64,000 bases of DNA from Candidatus Aminicenantota bacterium (GTDB lineage: Bacteria > Acidobacteriota > Aminicenantia > Aminicenantales > UBA4085). How positions within the stretch are numbered: position 1 is the first letter of the stretch; each line of letters opens with the position of its first letter. The stretch is taken from NCBI GenBank assembly GCA_017883285.1, contig JADGNV010000013.1:1-64000 (forward strand), written 5' to 3'. This document shows, one piece after another, positions 29,043 to 38,169 of this stretch. The notes beneath the pieces were generated by a model. It saw only the letters and a list, made by a program, of their open reading frames with translations. It was not told where the DNA came from and did no database searches. Made by a program: the position numbers and the translations under genes.

Positions 29043-29815
29043 AACACAGTCTCGCTATCGTCGAGCTCTTCAACAAGCTCTTCAGCCGTCCGGTTGCGGC
29101 CCTTTTGGCGTTGATCGGCGTCAAAGTCGAGAACCCGGCGAACTGCATCCCCGACTACGTGGTGATGGTCCTCATCGTGGCCGCCTTCTTGACCGTCTTC
29201 CTGGGGCTCGCCGCCCGAAAGCGCCGGATGGTGCCAGGCAAGCTCCAGAGCGTCCTCGAGCTCATCATCATGTTTTTCGAGGGCCAGCTCGTCGAGATCA
29301 TCGGCCCGGAGGGCAAGAAATACTTGCCGATGCTCGGGACGGTGGGCCTCTTCATCTTCTGCTCGAACCTGCTCGGCCTCATCCCGGGGCTCATGTCGCC
29401 GACGAGCAAGCTCAACGTGACCATCGGCTGCGCCCTGACCGTTTTCGTCTATTACCATTACCAGGGGATAAAGTCCCAGGGCGTGCTCAAGTACCTGAAG
29501 CATTTCATGGGGCCCGTCCCGGCGCTCGCCCCGCTCATGATCCCGATCGAGCTCATCAGCCATTTCTCGCGTCCGGTGTCGCTCTCGATCCGGCTCTTCA
29601 GCAACATCTTCGCCGAGGACGTGCTGATCGTGGTCATCGCCTCGATCATCCCCTACTTCCTGCCGCTTCCGTTCATGGCCCTGTCGATCTTCACCGGGTT
29701 CCTGCAGGCGTTCATCTTCATCCTGCTGGCCTGCATCTACATCTCGGGGGCCATCGCGCACGAGGAGGAGCAGGAAGAGCATGCGGACCACGCCCCGGCG
29801 CACGCCGCGGCGTGA
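29030..29815 (+). CDS. atpB: F0F1 ATP synthase subunit a
   Basis: HFSRPVSLSIRLFSNIFAEDVLIVVI with conserved Arg; ATG at 29030 overlaps previous stop. Confidence 0.93.
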   Translation: MEGLEHSLAIVELFNKLFSRPVAALLALIGVKVENPANCIPDYVVMVLIVAAFLTVFLGLAARKRRMVPGKLQSVLELIIMFFEGQLVEIIGPEGKKYLPMLGTVGLFIFCSNLLGLIPGLMSPTSKLNVTIGCALTVFVYYHYQGIKSQGVLKYLKHFMGPVPALAPLMIPIELISHFSRPVSLSIRLFSNIFAEDVLIVVIASIIPYFLPLPFMALSIFTGFLQAFIFILLACIYISGAIAHEEEQEEHADHAPAHAAA

Positions 29816-29840
29816 GGGTGGGTGAGGATGTAATGCGCAT

Positions 29841-29886
29841 GAGATTGCCGCGCCGCCCCGCAAGAGCGGGACGACTCGCAATGACA
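29841..29886. repeat. Dispersed repeat, family A
   Basis: gagattgccgcgcc...gactcgcaatgaca. Confidence 0.7.
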
Positions 29887-29902
29887 TAAAAAAGGAGTCA
29901 CC

Positions 29903-30250
29903 ATGAATAGAAAAATGAAGGCCCTCGGGTTGTTGGTGTTCTTCGCCCTGGTCGCCGCCGCCCCGCTCCTGGCCCAGGAAGTCGCCGGGCCCAGCGAGAC
30001 GAAGGCTTCCCTCTATAGGCTGTCGATCATCGTCGGCGGGGCGATCATCACCCTCGCCGCGGCCGCGGGCGCGTTCTGCCAGGCCAAGGCCATCAGCAGC
30101 GCCTGCGAAGGCATCTCCCGGAACCCCGGCGCCGCGCCCCACATCCGCTTCCTGCTGCTTCTCGGGCTGATCCTGATCGAAACGCTGGTCATCTACGCCC
30201 TCCTCGTGACGTTCATCATCCTCATGGTGAAGTGGGGTAAGTACACCTAA
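29903..30250 (+). CDS. atpE: F0F1 ATP synthase subunit c
   Basis: CQAKAISSACEGISRNPGAAPHIRFLLLLGLILIETLVIYALLV. Confidence 0.9.
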   Translation: MNRKMKALGLLVFFALVAAAPLLAQEVAGPSETKASLYRLSIIVGGAIITLAAAAGAFCQAKAISSACEGISRNPGAAPHIRFLLLLGLILIETLVIYALLVTFIILMVKWGKYT

Positions 30251-30252
30251 GC

Positions 30253-31131
30253 ATGGCCGCCCCCGTCTTCCAAGTCATCGGCGCGAGCTTTAAAAGGTTC
30301 AACGACGACCGCTGCTTCCGGCACGCCATCGTCGTCTCCTACTTCGCCCTCCTCTGCGCCGTGCCGCTCCTGGCCCTCCTGGCGTTCGTGGCCAACAAGT
30401 TCCTGGGCGACGTGGAGCTCGCCGTCCGCGGCCTTCACCTCTTCAGCGAGGACTTCTTCGCCCGCCTCGACCCCACCTTCTTCGACAAGCTCGACGGCGT
30501 GATCGACAACGTCGGCAACCTGGGCTGGTTCGGGCTAGTGGGCTCGCTCGTGACCGGGAGCTTCCTCTTCTCCAACCTGATCTTCGCCCTCAAGTCCGTT
30601 TTCAAGACGACGGAGAAGAAATCCTTCCTCTACAACCGCGTCCTCGAATATTTCATCATGTTCGTCAGCGCCTCCATCCTCATCCTCTCCCTCTCGATCA
30701 CCTTGGTCTGGACGGCGGCCCACCGGGCGGCGACGGCCAGCGCTTTCGTCCGGGAGTACCTGAACCCGGGGATCATGAAGGTCATCGACAGCGTCGTCGT
30801 CCAGTATCTCATCCCGTTCGTCCTGGGCTTCGTGGTTTTGTTCACCCTCTATCGCATCATTCCCGAAGTGAAGATACGGATGCGGGCTGCGATCGCGGCG
30901 GCAGCCGTCGGGTCGCTGCTCTGGGAGATCTTCAAGAGGATCTTCGTCATTTATGTGGCCAAATTTTCGGTGGTGGGAGTCGTCCTGTCGAAGCTCGTCC
31001 AGGGGACGCTGACCTCGATCATCTTCTTCCTCCTGTGGATCACGTTCTCCGTGGCCATCCTGCTGTGGGGGGCGGAGCTGGCCGTGGTGCTGAATGAAAG
31101 GATGGCAGCAAAGGCGGCGAAAAACGCATAA
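30253..31131 (+). CDS. YihY/BrkB family inner membrane protein
   Basis: Multi-TM; YRIIPEVKIRMRAAIAAAAVGSLLWEIFK, LLWITFSVAILLWGAELAVVLNE. Confidence 0.88.
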   Translation: MAAPVFQVIGASFKRFNDDRCFRHAIVVSYFALLCAVPLLALLAFVANKFLGDVELAVRGLHLFSEDFFARLDPTFFDKLDGVIDNVGNLGWFGLVGSLVTGSFLFSNLIFALKSVFKTTEKKSFLYNRVLEYFIMFVSASILILSLSITLVWTAAHRAATASAFVREYLNPGIMKVIDSVVVQYLIPFVLGFVVLFTLYRIIPEVKIRMRAAIAAAAVGSLLWEIFKRIFVIYVAKFSVVGVVLSKLVQGTLTSIIFFLLWITFSVAILLWGAELAVVLNERMAAKAAKNA

Positions 31132-31146
31132 TATCGTTGCGAGACG

Positions 31147-31213
31147 AAAATGGGGACACAGAACCACGATTTCTATTTGCTGACAGAGAGCACGTGTTCT
31201 GTGTCCCCATTTT
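31147..31213. repeat. Inverted-repeat element, family D
   Basis: Perfect 18-bp arms AAAATGGGGACACAGAAC / GTTCTGTGTCCCCATTTT. Confidence 0.85.
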
Positions 31214-31264
31214 CTAGGTGTCCTTGCGACAAAGCAACTCCCTCTGCTAGAGTAGGTTCATAAC

Positions 31265-32299
31265 ATGCGCTTAACGGTCAAGGAGCTGGCGGAACGGCTG
31301 GGCTGCCCCTGCGAAGGCGACGGCGGGACCGTCCTCACGGGAGTCGCCGCCCTGGACAAGGCCGTGGCCGGCCGGGGCGATCTCGTCTTCATGGCCGGGC
31401 CAAAGTTCCGGCCCCTCCTGGAGGCGACGGCCGCGGCCGCCGCGATCCTCCCACCCGGCGAGGCGTTCGACCGGATCCCCGTCCTGCGCGCCGAGAACCC
31501 GCAGCTCGCCTTCGTCCGGGCGACCGGGATCTTCCATCCCGCGGCCAAGCCCGCGCCCGGCGTCCACCCGACGGCCTCAGTCGCGCCGACGGCCCGCCTC
31601 GGCAAGGGCGTTTCGGTGGGCGCGGGCTGCGTCGTCGGCGACGGGGCGGATATCGGAGACGGGACGGTCGTCCACCCGCTGGTGTCGATTTATCCCCGGG
31701 TCAAGGTCGGCGCGGACTGCGTCCTCCATTCCCACGTCTCCCTGCGCGAAGGGGTGACGCTCGGCGAGCGGGTCATTCTCCACAACGGCGTCGTAATCGG
31801 CGGGGACGGCTACGGCTATCTCAAGGGCGGGGACGGCCGCTACGTGAAGATCCCACAGATCGGAACGGTCGTCATCGAGGACGACGTCGAGATCGGGGCG
31901 AATTCGACCGTGGACCGGGCGGCGCTCGGCGAGACGGTGATCCGCCGGGGGACGAAGATCGACAACCTGGTCACGATTGCCCACAACGTCGAGATCGGGG
32001 AGAACGTCCTCCTCGTGGCCCAGGCCGGCATCGCGGGGAGCTCCAAGGTGGGCCGAAACTCGATCCTGAGCGGCCAGGTCGGCGTGCCCGACCACATCGA
32101 GATCGGAGAGAACGTCGTCATCGCCGCCAAGACGGGCGTGACGAACGACATCCCGTCGGGGTCGTTCGTCTCCGGGAGCCCGCACCTCGACGTGCGCGTC
32201 TGGCGCAAGTTCTGGGCCTGCGCTCCGCAGCTCTACGACCTGATCAAGGACGTGAAGAAGCTGAGGGCGCGGGTGGAAGAACTGGAGAAAAAAGATTGA
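31265..32299 (+). CDS. lpxD: UDP-3-O-(3-hydroxyacyl)glucosamine N-acyltransferase
   Basis: Hexapeptide repeats; [53 protein letters not shown]. Confidence 0.95.
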   Translation: MRLTVKELAERLGCPCEGDGGTVLTGVAALDKAVAGRGDLVFMAGPKFRPLLEATAAAAAILPPGEAFDRIPVLRAENPQLAFVRATGIFHPAAKPAPGVHPTASVAPTARLGKGVSVGAGCVVGDGADIGDGTVVHPLVSIYPRVKVGADCVLHSHVSLREGVTLGERVILHNGVVIGGDGYGYLKGGDGRYVKIPQIGTVVIEDDVEIGANSTVDRAALGETVIRRGTKIDNLVTIAHNVEIGENVLLVAQAGIAGSSKVGRNSILSGQVGVPDHIEIGENVVIAAKTGVTNDIPSGSFVSGSPHLDVRVWRKFWACAPQLYDLIKDVKKLRARVEELEKKD

Positions 32300-32300
32300 T

Positions 32301-32346
32301 TGTCATTGCGAGGAACCTCACTCCGGTGAGGTGACGAAGCAATCCC
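32301..32346. repeat. Dispersed repeat, family A
   Basis: tgtcattgcgagg...gtgacgaagcaatcc. Confidence 0.7.
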
Positions 32347-32643
32347 GCACGCTCAAAACTACGCTCGATCTCCGGCCGCTCTATCACGCAAGGAGGAGAG
32401 GATCCGGGCTCATGTGCTCCTGTGCTATCTTTCGCTCCTGCTGGTCCGGATCGCGGAGCACGAGACGGGCGAGACCTGGGACCGAATCCGTCCGAACATG
32501 GACCGTTGTCATCTCGGAGAATTTTCTTCAAAAGATGGGCGCATTTTGCAGCGCACGGAACTGACCTCGGAACAGGTTAACATCTTGAATCGGTTGAAAA
32601 TAGCTCATCCGCCATCGGTCTATAACGTCCAGATAAGCGCCTA
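32340..32643 (+). pseudogene. 3' remnant of IS1634-like DDE transposase, frameshifted
   Basis: Two frames: LKTTLDLRPLYHARRR then RIRAHVLLCYLSLLLVRIAEHETGETWDRIRPNMDRCHLGEFSSKDGRILQRTELTSEQ. Confidence 0.7.
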
Positions 32644-32720
32644 GAACCGTAGGCACACGCCACTTTTTTGATTTTCCCATAACCCCATGATAATCTATCA
32701 GTTAGGACGGGTCGTTAGTC

Positions 32721-32819
32721 TATGACTGTCGAACCCCAGTGAGAGTAACCCCGGCTATGGAGGCGAAAATTACAGATCACGTTTGGACGATTGAAAACAT
32801 TTTAGAATTGATCAATTAA
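32721..32819 (+). pseudogene. C-terminal remnant of IS1-like transposase
   Basis: RVTPAMEAKITDHVWTIENILELIN* resembles IS1-like transposase C-termini. Confidence 0.55.
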
Positions 32820-32836
32820 CAAAAAAAATAAGCCGA

Positions 32837-33115
32837 TTACTTATGGGGGCTATTCTTGGGGAGCCCATGTCGGTCTAAAAGGGCACCCAAGCCATCCTTC
32901 CCAATTCTTGTCTGCTTTGACCCCAATATAGCGGAAAGAGTCCCTTCTGGGAGGATATCTCTTTTTGCTGGAATAAAAGTTACCAAACATCTTCCGTCAA
33001 CAAGTTTATTCATACATACGCCATGAGTCGTATAACGTTTGTCGACCTAACCGTCCTTAATAAGAAGTTTGATTAACTGAAATCCAGAAACAGGGGGAAT
33101 TGACTGATCCGTCAA
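32837..33115 (-). pseudogene. HicA-like toxin gene interrupted by an in-frame TAG
   Basis: TTG start overlaps hicB stop; LTDQSIPPVSGFQLIKLLIKDG*VDKRYTTHGVCMNKLVDGRCLVTFIPAKRDILPEGTLSAILGSKQTRIGKDGLGALLDRHGL. Confidence 0.65.
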
Positions 33116-33429
33116 GGTCGTAGAAGGGCCTCGGCCATCGGATAAATATAGGGCATAGCAAACGTATTGTTATCCTTAGGACAATGAAATTTTGTTGAAA
33201 TTTCCGTGGGTTTTGTGTGAACCATTTTTATATTATTTTCTGCGAAAAAGCGGGCGCGTTCTCCGACTTCTTCGAGAGTATTTAAATGACAAGTGACTGC
33301 TTCTATGATTCTCTTTTCTGCTTCATGGAGATTTAATGCATAGGTAGAGGTTCCCAATTCTTCACAGAAAGCTACCCATTTTCTTTTTTCTTTCTTAAAT
33401 TTTAGGGTAAAAACCACATATGCTTGCAT
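33112..33429 (-). CDS. HicB-like antitoxin
   Basis: VVFTLKFKKEKRKWVAFCEELGTSTYALNLHEAEKRIIEAV; AAGGAGG RBS upstream. Confidence 0.65.
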   Translation of the reverse strand: MQAYVVFTLKFKKEKRKWVAFCEELGTSTYALNLHEAEKRIIEAVTCHLNTLEEVGERARFFAENNIKMVHTKPTEISTKFHCPKDNNTFAMPYIYPMAEALLRP

Positions 33430-33499
33430 GATCCTCCTTCTCTTTGGTTGCATTATATCACTTCTGCCATGTTAAAAGTTAATAGGCGAAATTTTTCCA

Positions 33500-33513
33500 T
33501 CTATATATATAGA
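33500..33513. promoter_or_regulatory. 14-bp palindrome upstream of hicB, candidate operator
   Basis: TCTATATATATAGA, perfect palindrome about 70 bp upstream of hicB. Confidence 0.35.
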
Positions 33514-33613
33514 AACGCCATAATGCGTTATTTTGTTTCATACCCCCTTAAAATTCAAACTGACCCACTACCCGTATCGCCGGAGCGATTCGGGACGACG
33601 CGGCAACCCCCTC

Positions 33614-34534
33614 TTATTTCTGCGACAAGTATTCATCCACGCTGATCGCCGCGTGGACGCCCGTCCCCACGGCCGTCGCCACCTGGTGGGGCGTGGAATC
33701 GATGACGTCCCCGGCGGCGAAGATGCCCGGCTGGGACGTGGCCATGTTGGACTTCACCACGATCTCGCCCCAGTCGTTGAGCTCGACGAGCCCTTTGACC
33801 ACCGCGTTCAGCGGATCCATGCCGATCGAGACGAACAAGCCTTCGATCTTGAGCGGGGCCTTGGTCCCGTCCTTGACGTTCCGGAGCACGACGTCCTCGA
33901 GGTTCTCGCCGCCCCGGATCTCGTCGATGACCGAGTTCCAGCGGACCTCGATCTTCGGGTTGGCGAACACCCGCTCCTGGAGGATCTTGGTCCCGCGGAA
34001 CCGGTCGCGGCGATGGATGAGGGCCACCTTCTTCGCGAATTTCGTCAGGAAGATGGCTTCCATCAAGGCCTGGTCGCCGCCGCCCACGACGGCGATGTCG
34101 CTGTCGCGGAAGAACGCGCCGTCGCAGGTGGCGCAGTAGGACACGCCCCGGCCGATGAGCCGCGCCTCGTTCGGCAGGCCGAGCCGCCGGTAGGCCGCGC
34201 CCGTGGCGACGATGACCGCCCGGCCCCGGTAATCCGCGTTCCCGCCCTTGACGATCCAGGCGTCGCCGTCCGGGACGATCGTCCGGCCGTCATCGATGAT
34301 AATCCGGGCCCCGAAGGCTTCGGCCTGGGCCCGGAACTTGTCCATCAGCTCGAAGGGCGCCACGCCCTCCGGGAAGCCGGGGTAGTTCTCGATCCAGTCG
34401 CTGATGAGGATCTGGCCGCCGGGGATCGACTTTTCGAGGACGATCGTGTCCAGGCGCGACCGGCCGGTGTAGAGCGCCGCGGCGAGGCCGGCCGGCCCCG
34501 CGCCGACGATGACGACGTCACAAGCTTCTGTCAT
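33614..34534 (-). CDS. trxB: Thioredoxin-disulfide reductase
   Basis: VGAGPAGLAAALYTGR, CATCDGAFF redox motif, FAAGDVIDSTPHQVATAVGTG. Confidence 0.97.
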   Translation of the reverse strand: MTEACDVVIVGAGPAGLAAALYTGRSRLDTIVLEKSIPGGQILISDWIENYPGFPEGVAPFELMDKFRAQAEAFGARIIIDDGRTIVPDGDAWIVKGGNADYRGRAVIVATGAAYRRLGLPNEARLIGRGVSYCATCDGAFFRDSDIAVVGGGDQALMEAIFLTKFAKKVALIHRRDRFRGTKILQERVFANPKIEVRWNSVIDEIRGGENLEDVVLRNVKDGTKAPLKIEGLFVSIGMDPLNAVVKGLVELNDWGEIVVKSNMATSQPGIFAAGDVIDSTPHQVATAVGTGVHAAISVDEYLSQK

Positions 34535-34546
34535 TGGAAAACCCGA

Positions 34547-34623
34547 TCATTGCGAGCTGGGAAGGGGACACAGCCCGAAAATGGGGCTCTGTGTCCCCTT
34601 TCCAGCGCGGCAATCTCCTCTTC
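34547..34623. repeat. Family D inverted repeat nested within a family A repeat
   Basis: tcattgcgag | ctgggaaggggacacag...ctgtgtcccctttccag | cgcggcaatctcctctt. Confidence 0.75.
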
Positions 34624-34950
34624 TCAAAAATGCTTGGTGATCGTCGCGACGATCTTGTCCTTGGGCAGGGCGCCGACGATCGTTTCCTTCAGCTGGCCGT
34701 CCTTGAACATCAGGATCGTGGGGATGCCCCGGACGCCGTATTTGGACGGCATAGCCCGGTTCGAATCCACGTCGAGCTTGCCGACCCTGAGCTTGTCCTT
34801 GTATTCGACCGCAATCTGCTCCACGATCGGGGCGACCATCTTACAAGGGCCGCACCACACGGCCCAGAAATCCACGATCACGGGCAGGGGGGATTTGAGC
34901 ACTTCCTCTTCGAAGTTGGCGTCGGTGACGATGACGATGCTATCGGACAT
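34624..34950 (-). CDS. trxA: Thioredoxin
   Basis: VIVDFWAVWCGPCKMVAPIVEQIA. Confidence 0.97.
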   Translation of the reverse strand: MSDSIVIVTDANFEEEVLKSPLPVIVDFWAVWCGPCKMVAPIVEQIAVEYKDKLRVGKLDVDSNRAMPSKYGVRGIPTILMFKDGQLKETIVGALPKDKIVATITKHF

Positions 34951-35040
34951 GTCGCGCTCCTCTAGTTGCGGTAACGGATCGGCCTATTACGAGCGTCCAT
35001 GATAGATTTGGGAGGGGGAAAAGTCAAATCGAGCCCAAGC

Positions 35041-35194
35041 TGTCATCCCGGGCGGAGCGAGGGATCTCCTGCGGCCGGAGGGGATTGCTTCGCTCCCAAA
35101 GATCGCTCGCAATGACTCCCTTTCGTGTCGTCCCGAGCGCAGCGAGGGACCCCCTCTTCATCGGAGGGGATCCCTCGCTGCGCTCGGGATGACA
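35041..35194. repeat. Composite dispersed repeat (families B/A/B)
   Basis: tgtcatcccgggcggagcgagggatc ... gctcgcaatgac ... gatccctcgctgcgctcgggatgaca. Confidence 0.8.
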
Positions 35195-35205
35195 TTTTGC
35201 GGCCA

Positions 35206-35234
35206 TTGCATCCGATCCCCGCCACGACTACAAT
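35206..35234 (+). promoter_or_regulatory. Sigma70-like promoter for nadK
   Basis: TTGCAT-N17-TACAAT, 21 bp upstream of the ATG. Confidence 0.6.
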
Positions 35235-35255
35235 AGCCCGAGGAGGTCGACCGGC

Positions 35256-36110
35256 ATGAAAACGATCAGGACCGTCGGCGTCGTCATCAAGCCCCACGCT
35301 CCCCGCATCGAGAGCGCCCTGGCCGACCTCGAAGCCTGCCTCGCCGCCCGGAACGTCGCCTGCCTCCTCGAGGAAGCCGCCGCGGAGAAGCTCGGCCGGC
35401 CGGGCGGCATCCCCCGCGAAAAGATCCCGGAGCTGGTCGACCTCGTCGTCGTCCTCGGGGGGGACGGGACCCTCCTCAGCATCGCCCATATCGCCGCCCG
35501 CCGGAACGTGCCGGTCATGGGCGTCAACCTGGGCAGCCTCGGCTTCCTGACGGAGGTGCCTCTTCAGGAGATGGCCCTGACGCTCGAGGCCCTGTTCGAT
35601 GGCCGGGAGGGCCTCGTCAATCCCCGGATGATCATCGAGGCCCGGTTCAACGGCCGATCCGAGCCCGGCCTCTGCCTGAACGACGTCGTCATCAACAAAG
35701 GCGCCCTGGCCCGGATGATCCACATTCGGATCTGGATCGACGGCCGCGAGATCGAAACGATGCGGGCCGACGGCCTGATCGTGGCGACACCCACCGGCTC
35801 GACGGCCTATTCCCTCTCGGCGGGCGGTCCGATCCTCCAACCGGCCATCCCCGCCTTCCTCCTGACGCCCATCTGCTCTCACACCCTGACGTTCCGCCCG
35901 ATCGTCGTCTCGTCCGCCTCGACGGTCCGGGTCCAGCTCCTGACGTCGGGCGAAGAGGTCTTCCTGACCCTCGACGGCCAGCGCGGCTCTCCGATGGTGA
36001 AGAACGACGTGATCGAGATCAGGCGGGCGGACGTCGACCTGGCGCTGGTCTCGTCCCCGCAGCGCAGCTACTTCGAGCTGCTGCGGGAGAAGCTATCCTG
36101 GGGGGAGTGA
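35256..36110 (+). CDS. nadK: NAD kinase
   Basis: VVLGGDGTLLSIAH, GVNLGSLGFLTEV, TPTGSTAYSLSAGGP. Confidence 0.96.
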   Translation: MKTIRTVGVVIKPHAPRIESALADLEACLAARNVACLLEEAAAEKLGRPGGIPREKIPELVDLVVVLGGDGTLLSIAHIAARRNVPVMGVNLGSLGFLTEVPLQEMALTLEALFDGREGLVNPRMIIEARFNGRSEPGLCLNDVVINKGALARMIHIRIWIDGREIETMRADGLIVATPTGSTAYSLSAGGPILQPAIPAFLLTPICSHTLTFRPIVVSSASTVRVQLLTSGEEVFLTLDGQRGSPMVKNDVIEIRRADVDLALVSSPQRSYFELLREKLSWGE

Positions 36111-36152
36111 CCGTCGCGCGCCCGGAAGCAGGGTCGCAGGGCGGTACTGCAT

Positions 36153-38030
36153 TCAAAGAATGCTGTAGAATTCCCGGATCTGGGCGGTGAGGCCGTCCGC
36201 GTCGAGGCGGAGCGCTTTCTTGATCTGGGCCGCCTTGCCCATCGGGTAGACCTCGACCGGCAGGCCGAGGCTCAGGAACCTCACCCCGAAGCGCTTGTTC
36301 CGGTCGAGGAGCTCGCGCACCGCCCCGCCGAACCCGCCGACGACCACCGCCTCTTCCGCGGTGACGATCGTCCGCCCCGCCTCCCCGTATTTCAGGATCG
36401 CCGCCTCGTCGAGGGGCTTGGCGAACTTCGCGTCGACGACCGCCAGGCTGATCCCCTCGGCTTCGAGCTTTTTCGCCGCCTCGAGGGCGGGATAGACCAG
36501 GCTGCCGTAGGCGAAGAGCAAGTCCCGGCCTTCCTTGAGCGTTTCGCTCCGGCCGAGCGGCACATCGCGGAAGTCCGGGTCGAGCGGCACGCCGACCGCC
36601 TCGCCCTTGGGGAAGCGGAGGGCGACGGGATGGCCGTAGCCGAGCGCGGCGTGGAGCATGTGCTGGAGCTGGTTCTCGTCGCGCGGGGCCATGAGGATGA
36701 TGTTCGGCATGTGGCGCAGATAGGCGATGTCGTTGATCCCCTGGTGGGTGGGCCCGTCGTCGGGCACGACGCCGGACCGGTCGAGGGCGAAGACCACCGG
36801 CAGGTCCTGGAGGCAGACGTCGTGGTAGACCTGGTCGTAGGCCCGTTGGAGGAAGGTGGAATAGATGGCGCAGACGGGCTTGAAGCCGCTGAGGGCCAGC
36901 CCCGCGGCGAAATTCACGGCGTGCTGCTCGGCGATGCCGACGTCGTACAGCCGCTCCGGAAACTTTTCCCCGAACTTGGCCAGTCCCGTCCCCTCGAGCA
37001 TGGCCGCGGTGATGGCCAGCACCTGGGGGTCGCGTTCGGCGATCCGGACCATCGTATCGCCGAAGATCGCCGAGAACGAGGCCTTGCCCCCGGCCGCCGA
37101 CGGCTCGCCGGTCTCGATGACGAACGGCGCGGCCCCGTGGAAATGGGCCGGGTTTTCCAGGGCCGGGTGGTACCCCTGGCCCTTGCGCGTGACGCAGTGG
37201 ATGAGCATCGGGCCGTCCTGGTATTTCTTGGCCTCCTCGAACACCTCGATGAGCGACGGCAGGCTGTGGCCCTGGACGGGGCCGATGTAGCGCAGGCCGA
37301 GCTCCTCGAAGAGCAGCCCGGGGAAAAACGTCTTCTTGAAGAGGTCCTCGACCGCCCGACCGGCCTTGATCATCGGCCAGCCGAGGCCCGGAATGGACTT
37401 GAGGAGCGTCTTGGCGTAGTCCTTCATCCGGAGGTAATGCTGCCCGGTGGCGAGGTAAGACAAGTATTTCGACAGGGCCCCGACGCTCGGCGATATCGAC
37501 ATCTCGTTGTAGTTGAGGACGATGATGAGCTTCTCGCGGAGGTGGCCGATCTGGTTCAGGGCCTCCCAGGCGATGCCGCCGGTCAGGCCCCCGTCGCCGA
37601 CCACGGCGATGACCTTGTGCGTCTCCTGCCGCTTGTCGCGGGCGACCGCCAGGCCGAGGGCGGCGGAGAGGGCGGTCGAGGCGTGGCCGGTGTTGTAGAT
37701 GTCGTGAACACTCTCCTCGCGGCTCGGAAACCCGAGGATGCCGCCCTGGCGGCGCAGGCTGCGGAACGCCTCGCGCCGTCCGGTGAGGATCTTGTGGGTG
37801 TAAGCCTGGTGGCCGACGTCCCAGATGATCTTGTCCCGGGGCGAATCGAAGACGTAATGGAGGGCGATCGTCAGCTCGACGACGCCCAGGTTGGAGGCAA
37901 GGTGGCCGCCGTTCCGGGACACGACTTCGATGATGTAGCTCCGGAGCTCGCCCGCGAGCCGGACCAGCTCCTCGGGCGTGAGCTTCTTCAGGTCCTTCGG
38001 ACCCGATATCTTGTCCAGCAGCGTGTCCAT
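36153..38030 (-). CDS. dxs: 1-deoxy-D-xylulose-5-phosphate synthase
   Basis: NGGHLASNLGVVELTIALHYVFDSPRDKIIWDVGHQAY; DRSGVVPDDGPTHQG. Confidence 0.97.
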   Translation of the reverse strand: MDTLLDKISGPKDLKKLTPEELVRLAGELRSYIIEVVSRNGGHLASNLGVVELTIALHYVFDSPRDKIIWDVGHQAYTHKILTGRREAFRSLRRQGGILGFPSREESVHDIYNTGHASTALSAALGLAVARDKRQETHKVIAVVGDGGLTGGIAWEALNQIGHLREKLIIVLNYNEMSISPSVGALSKYLSYLATGQHYLRMKDYAKTLLKSIPGLGWPMIKAGRAVEDLFKKTFFPGLLFEELGLRYIGPVQGHSLPSLIEVFEEAKKYQDGPMLIHCVTRKGQGYHPALENPAHFHGAAPFVIETGEPSAAGGKASFSAIFGDTMVRIAERDPQVLAITAAMLEGTGLAKFGEKFPERLYDVGIAEQHAVNFAAGLALSGFKPVCAIYSTFLQRAYDQVYHDVCLQDLPVVFALDRSGVVPDDGPTHQGINDIAYLRHMPNIILMAPRDENQLQHMLHAALGYGHPVALRFPKGEAVGVPLDPDFRDVPLGRSETLKEGRDLLFAYGSLVYPALEAAKKLEAEGISLAVVDAKFAKPLDEAAILKYGEAGRTIVTAEEAVVVGGFGGAVRELLDRNKRFGVRFLSLGLPVEVYPMGKAAQIKKALRLDADGLTAQIREFYSIL

Positions 38031-38072
38031 GGGGATTACTGTCTTAAATACTGATTATACAACAAACACGTC

Positions 38073-38164
38073 GTCATCCCGAACGGAGTGAGGGATCCCC
38101 TCTTCTTAAACGGAAGTCTCTCGGGTCCCATCAGAGGAGATCCCTCGCCAGGCCTCGGGATGAC
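38073..38164. repeat. Dispersed repeat, family B
   Basis: gtcatcccgaacggagtgagggatcc...gatccctcgccaggcctcgggatgac. Confidence 0.75.
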
Positions 38165-38169
38165 ACCCT

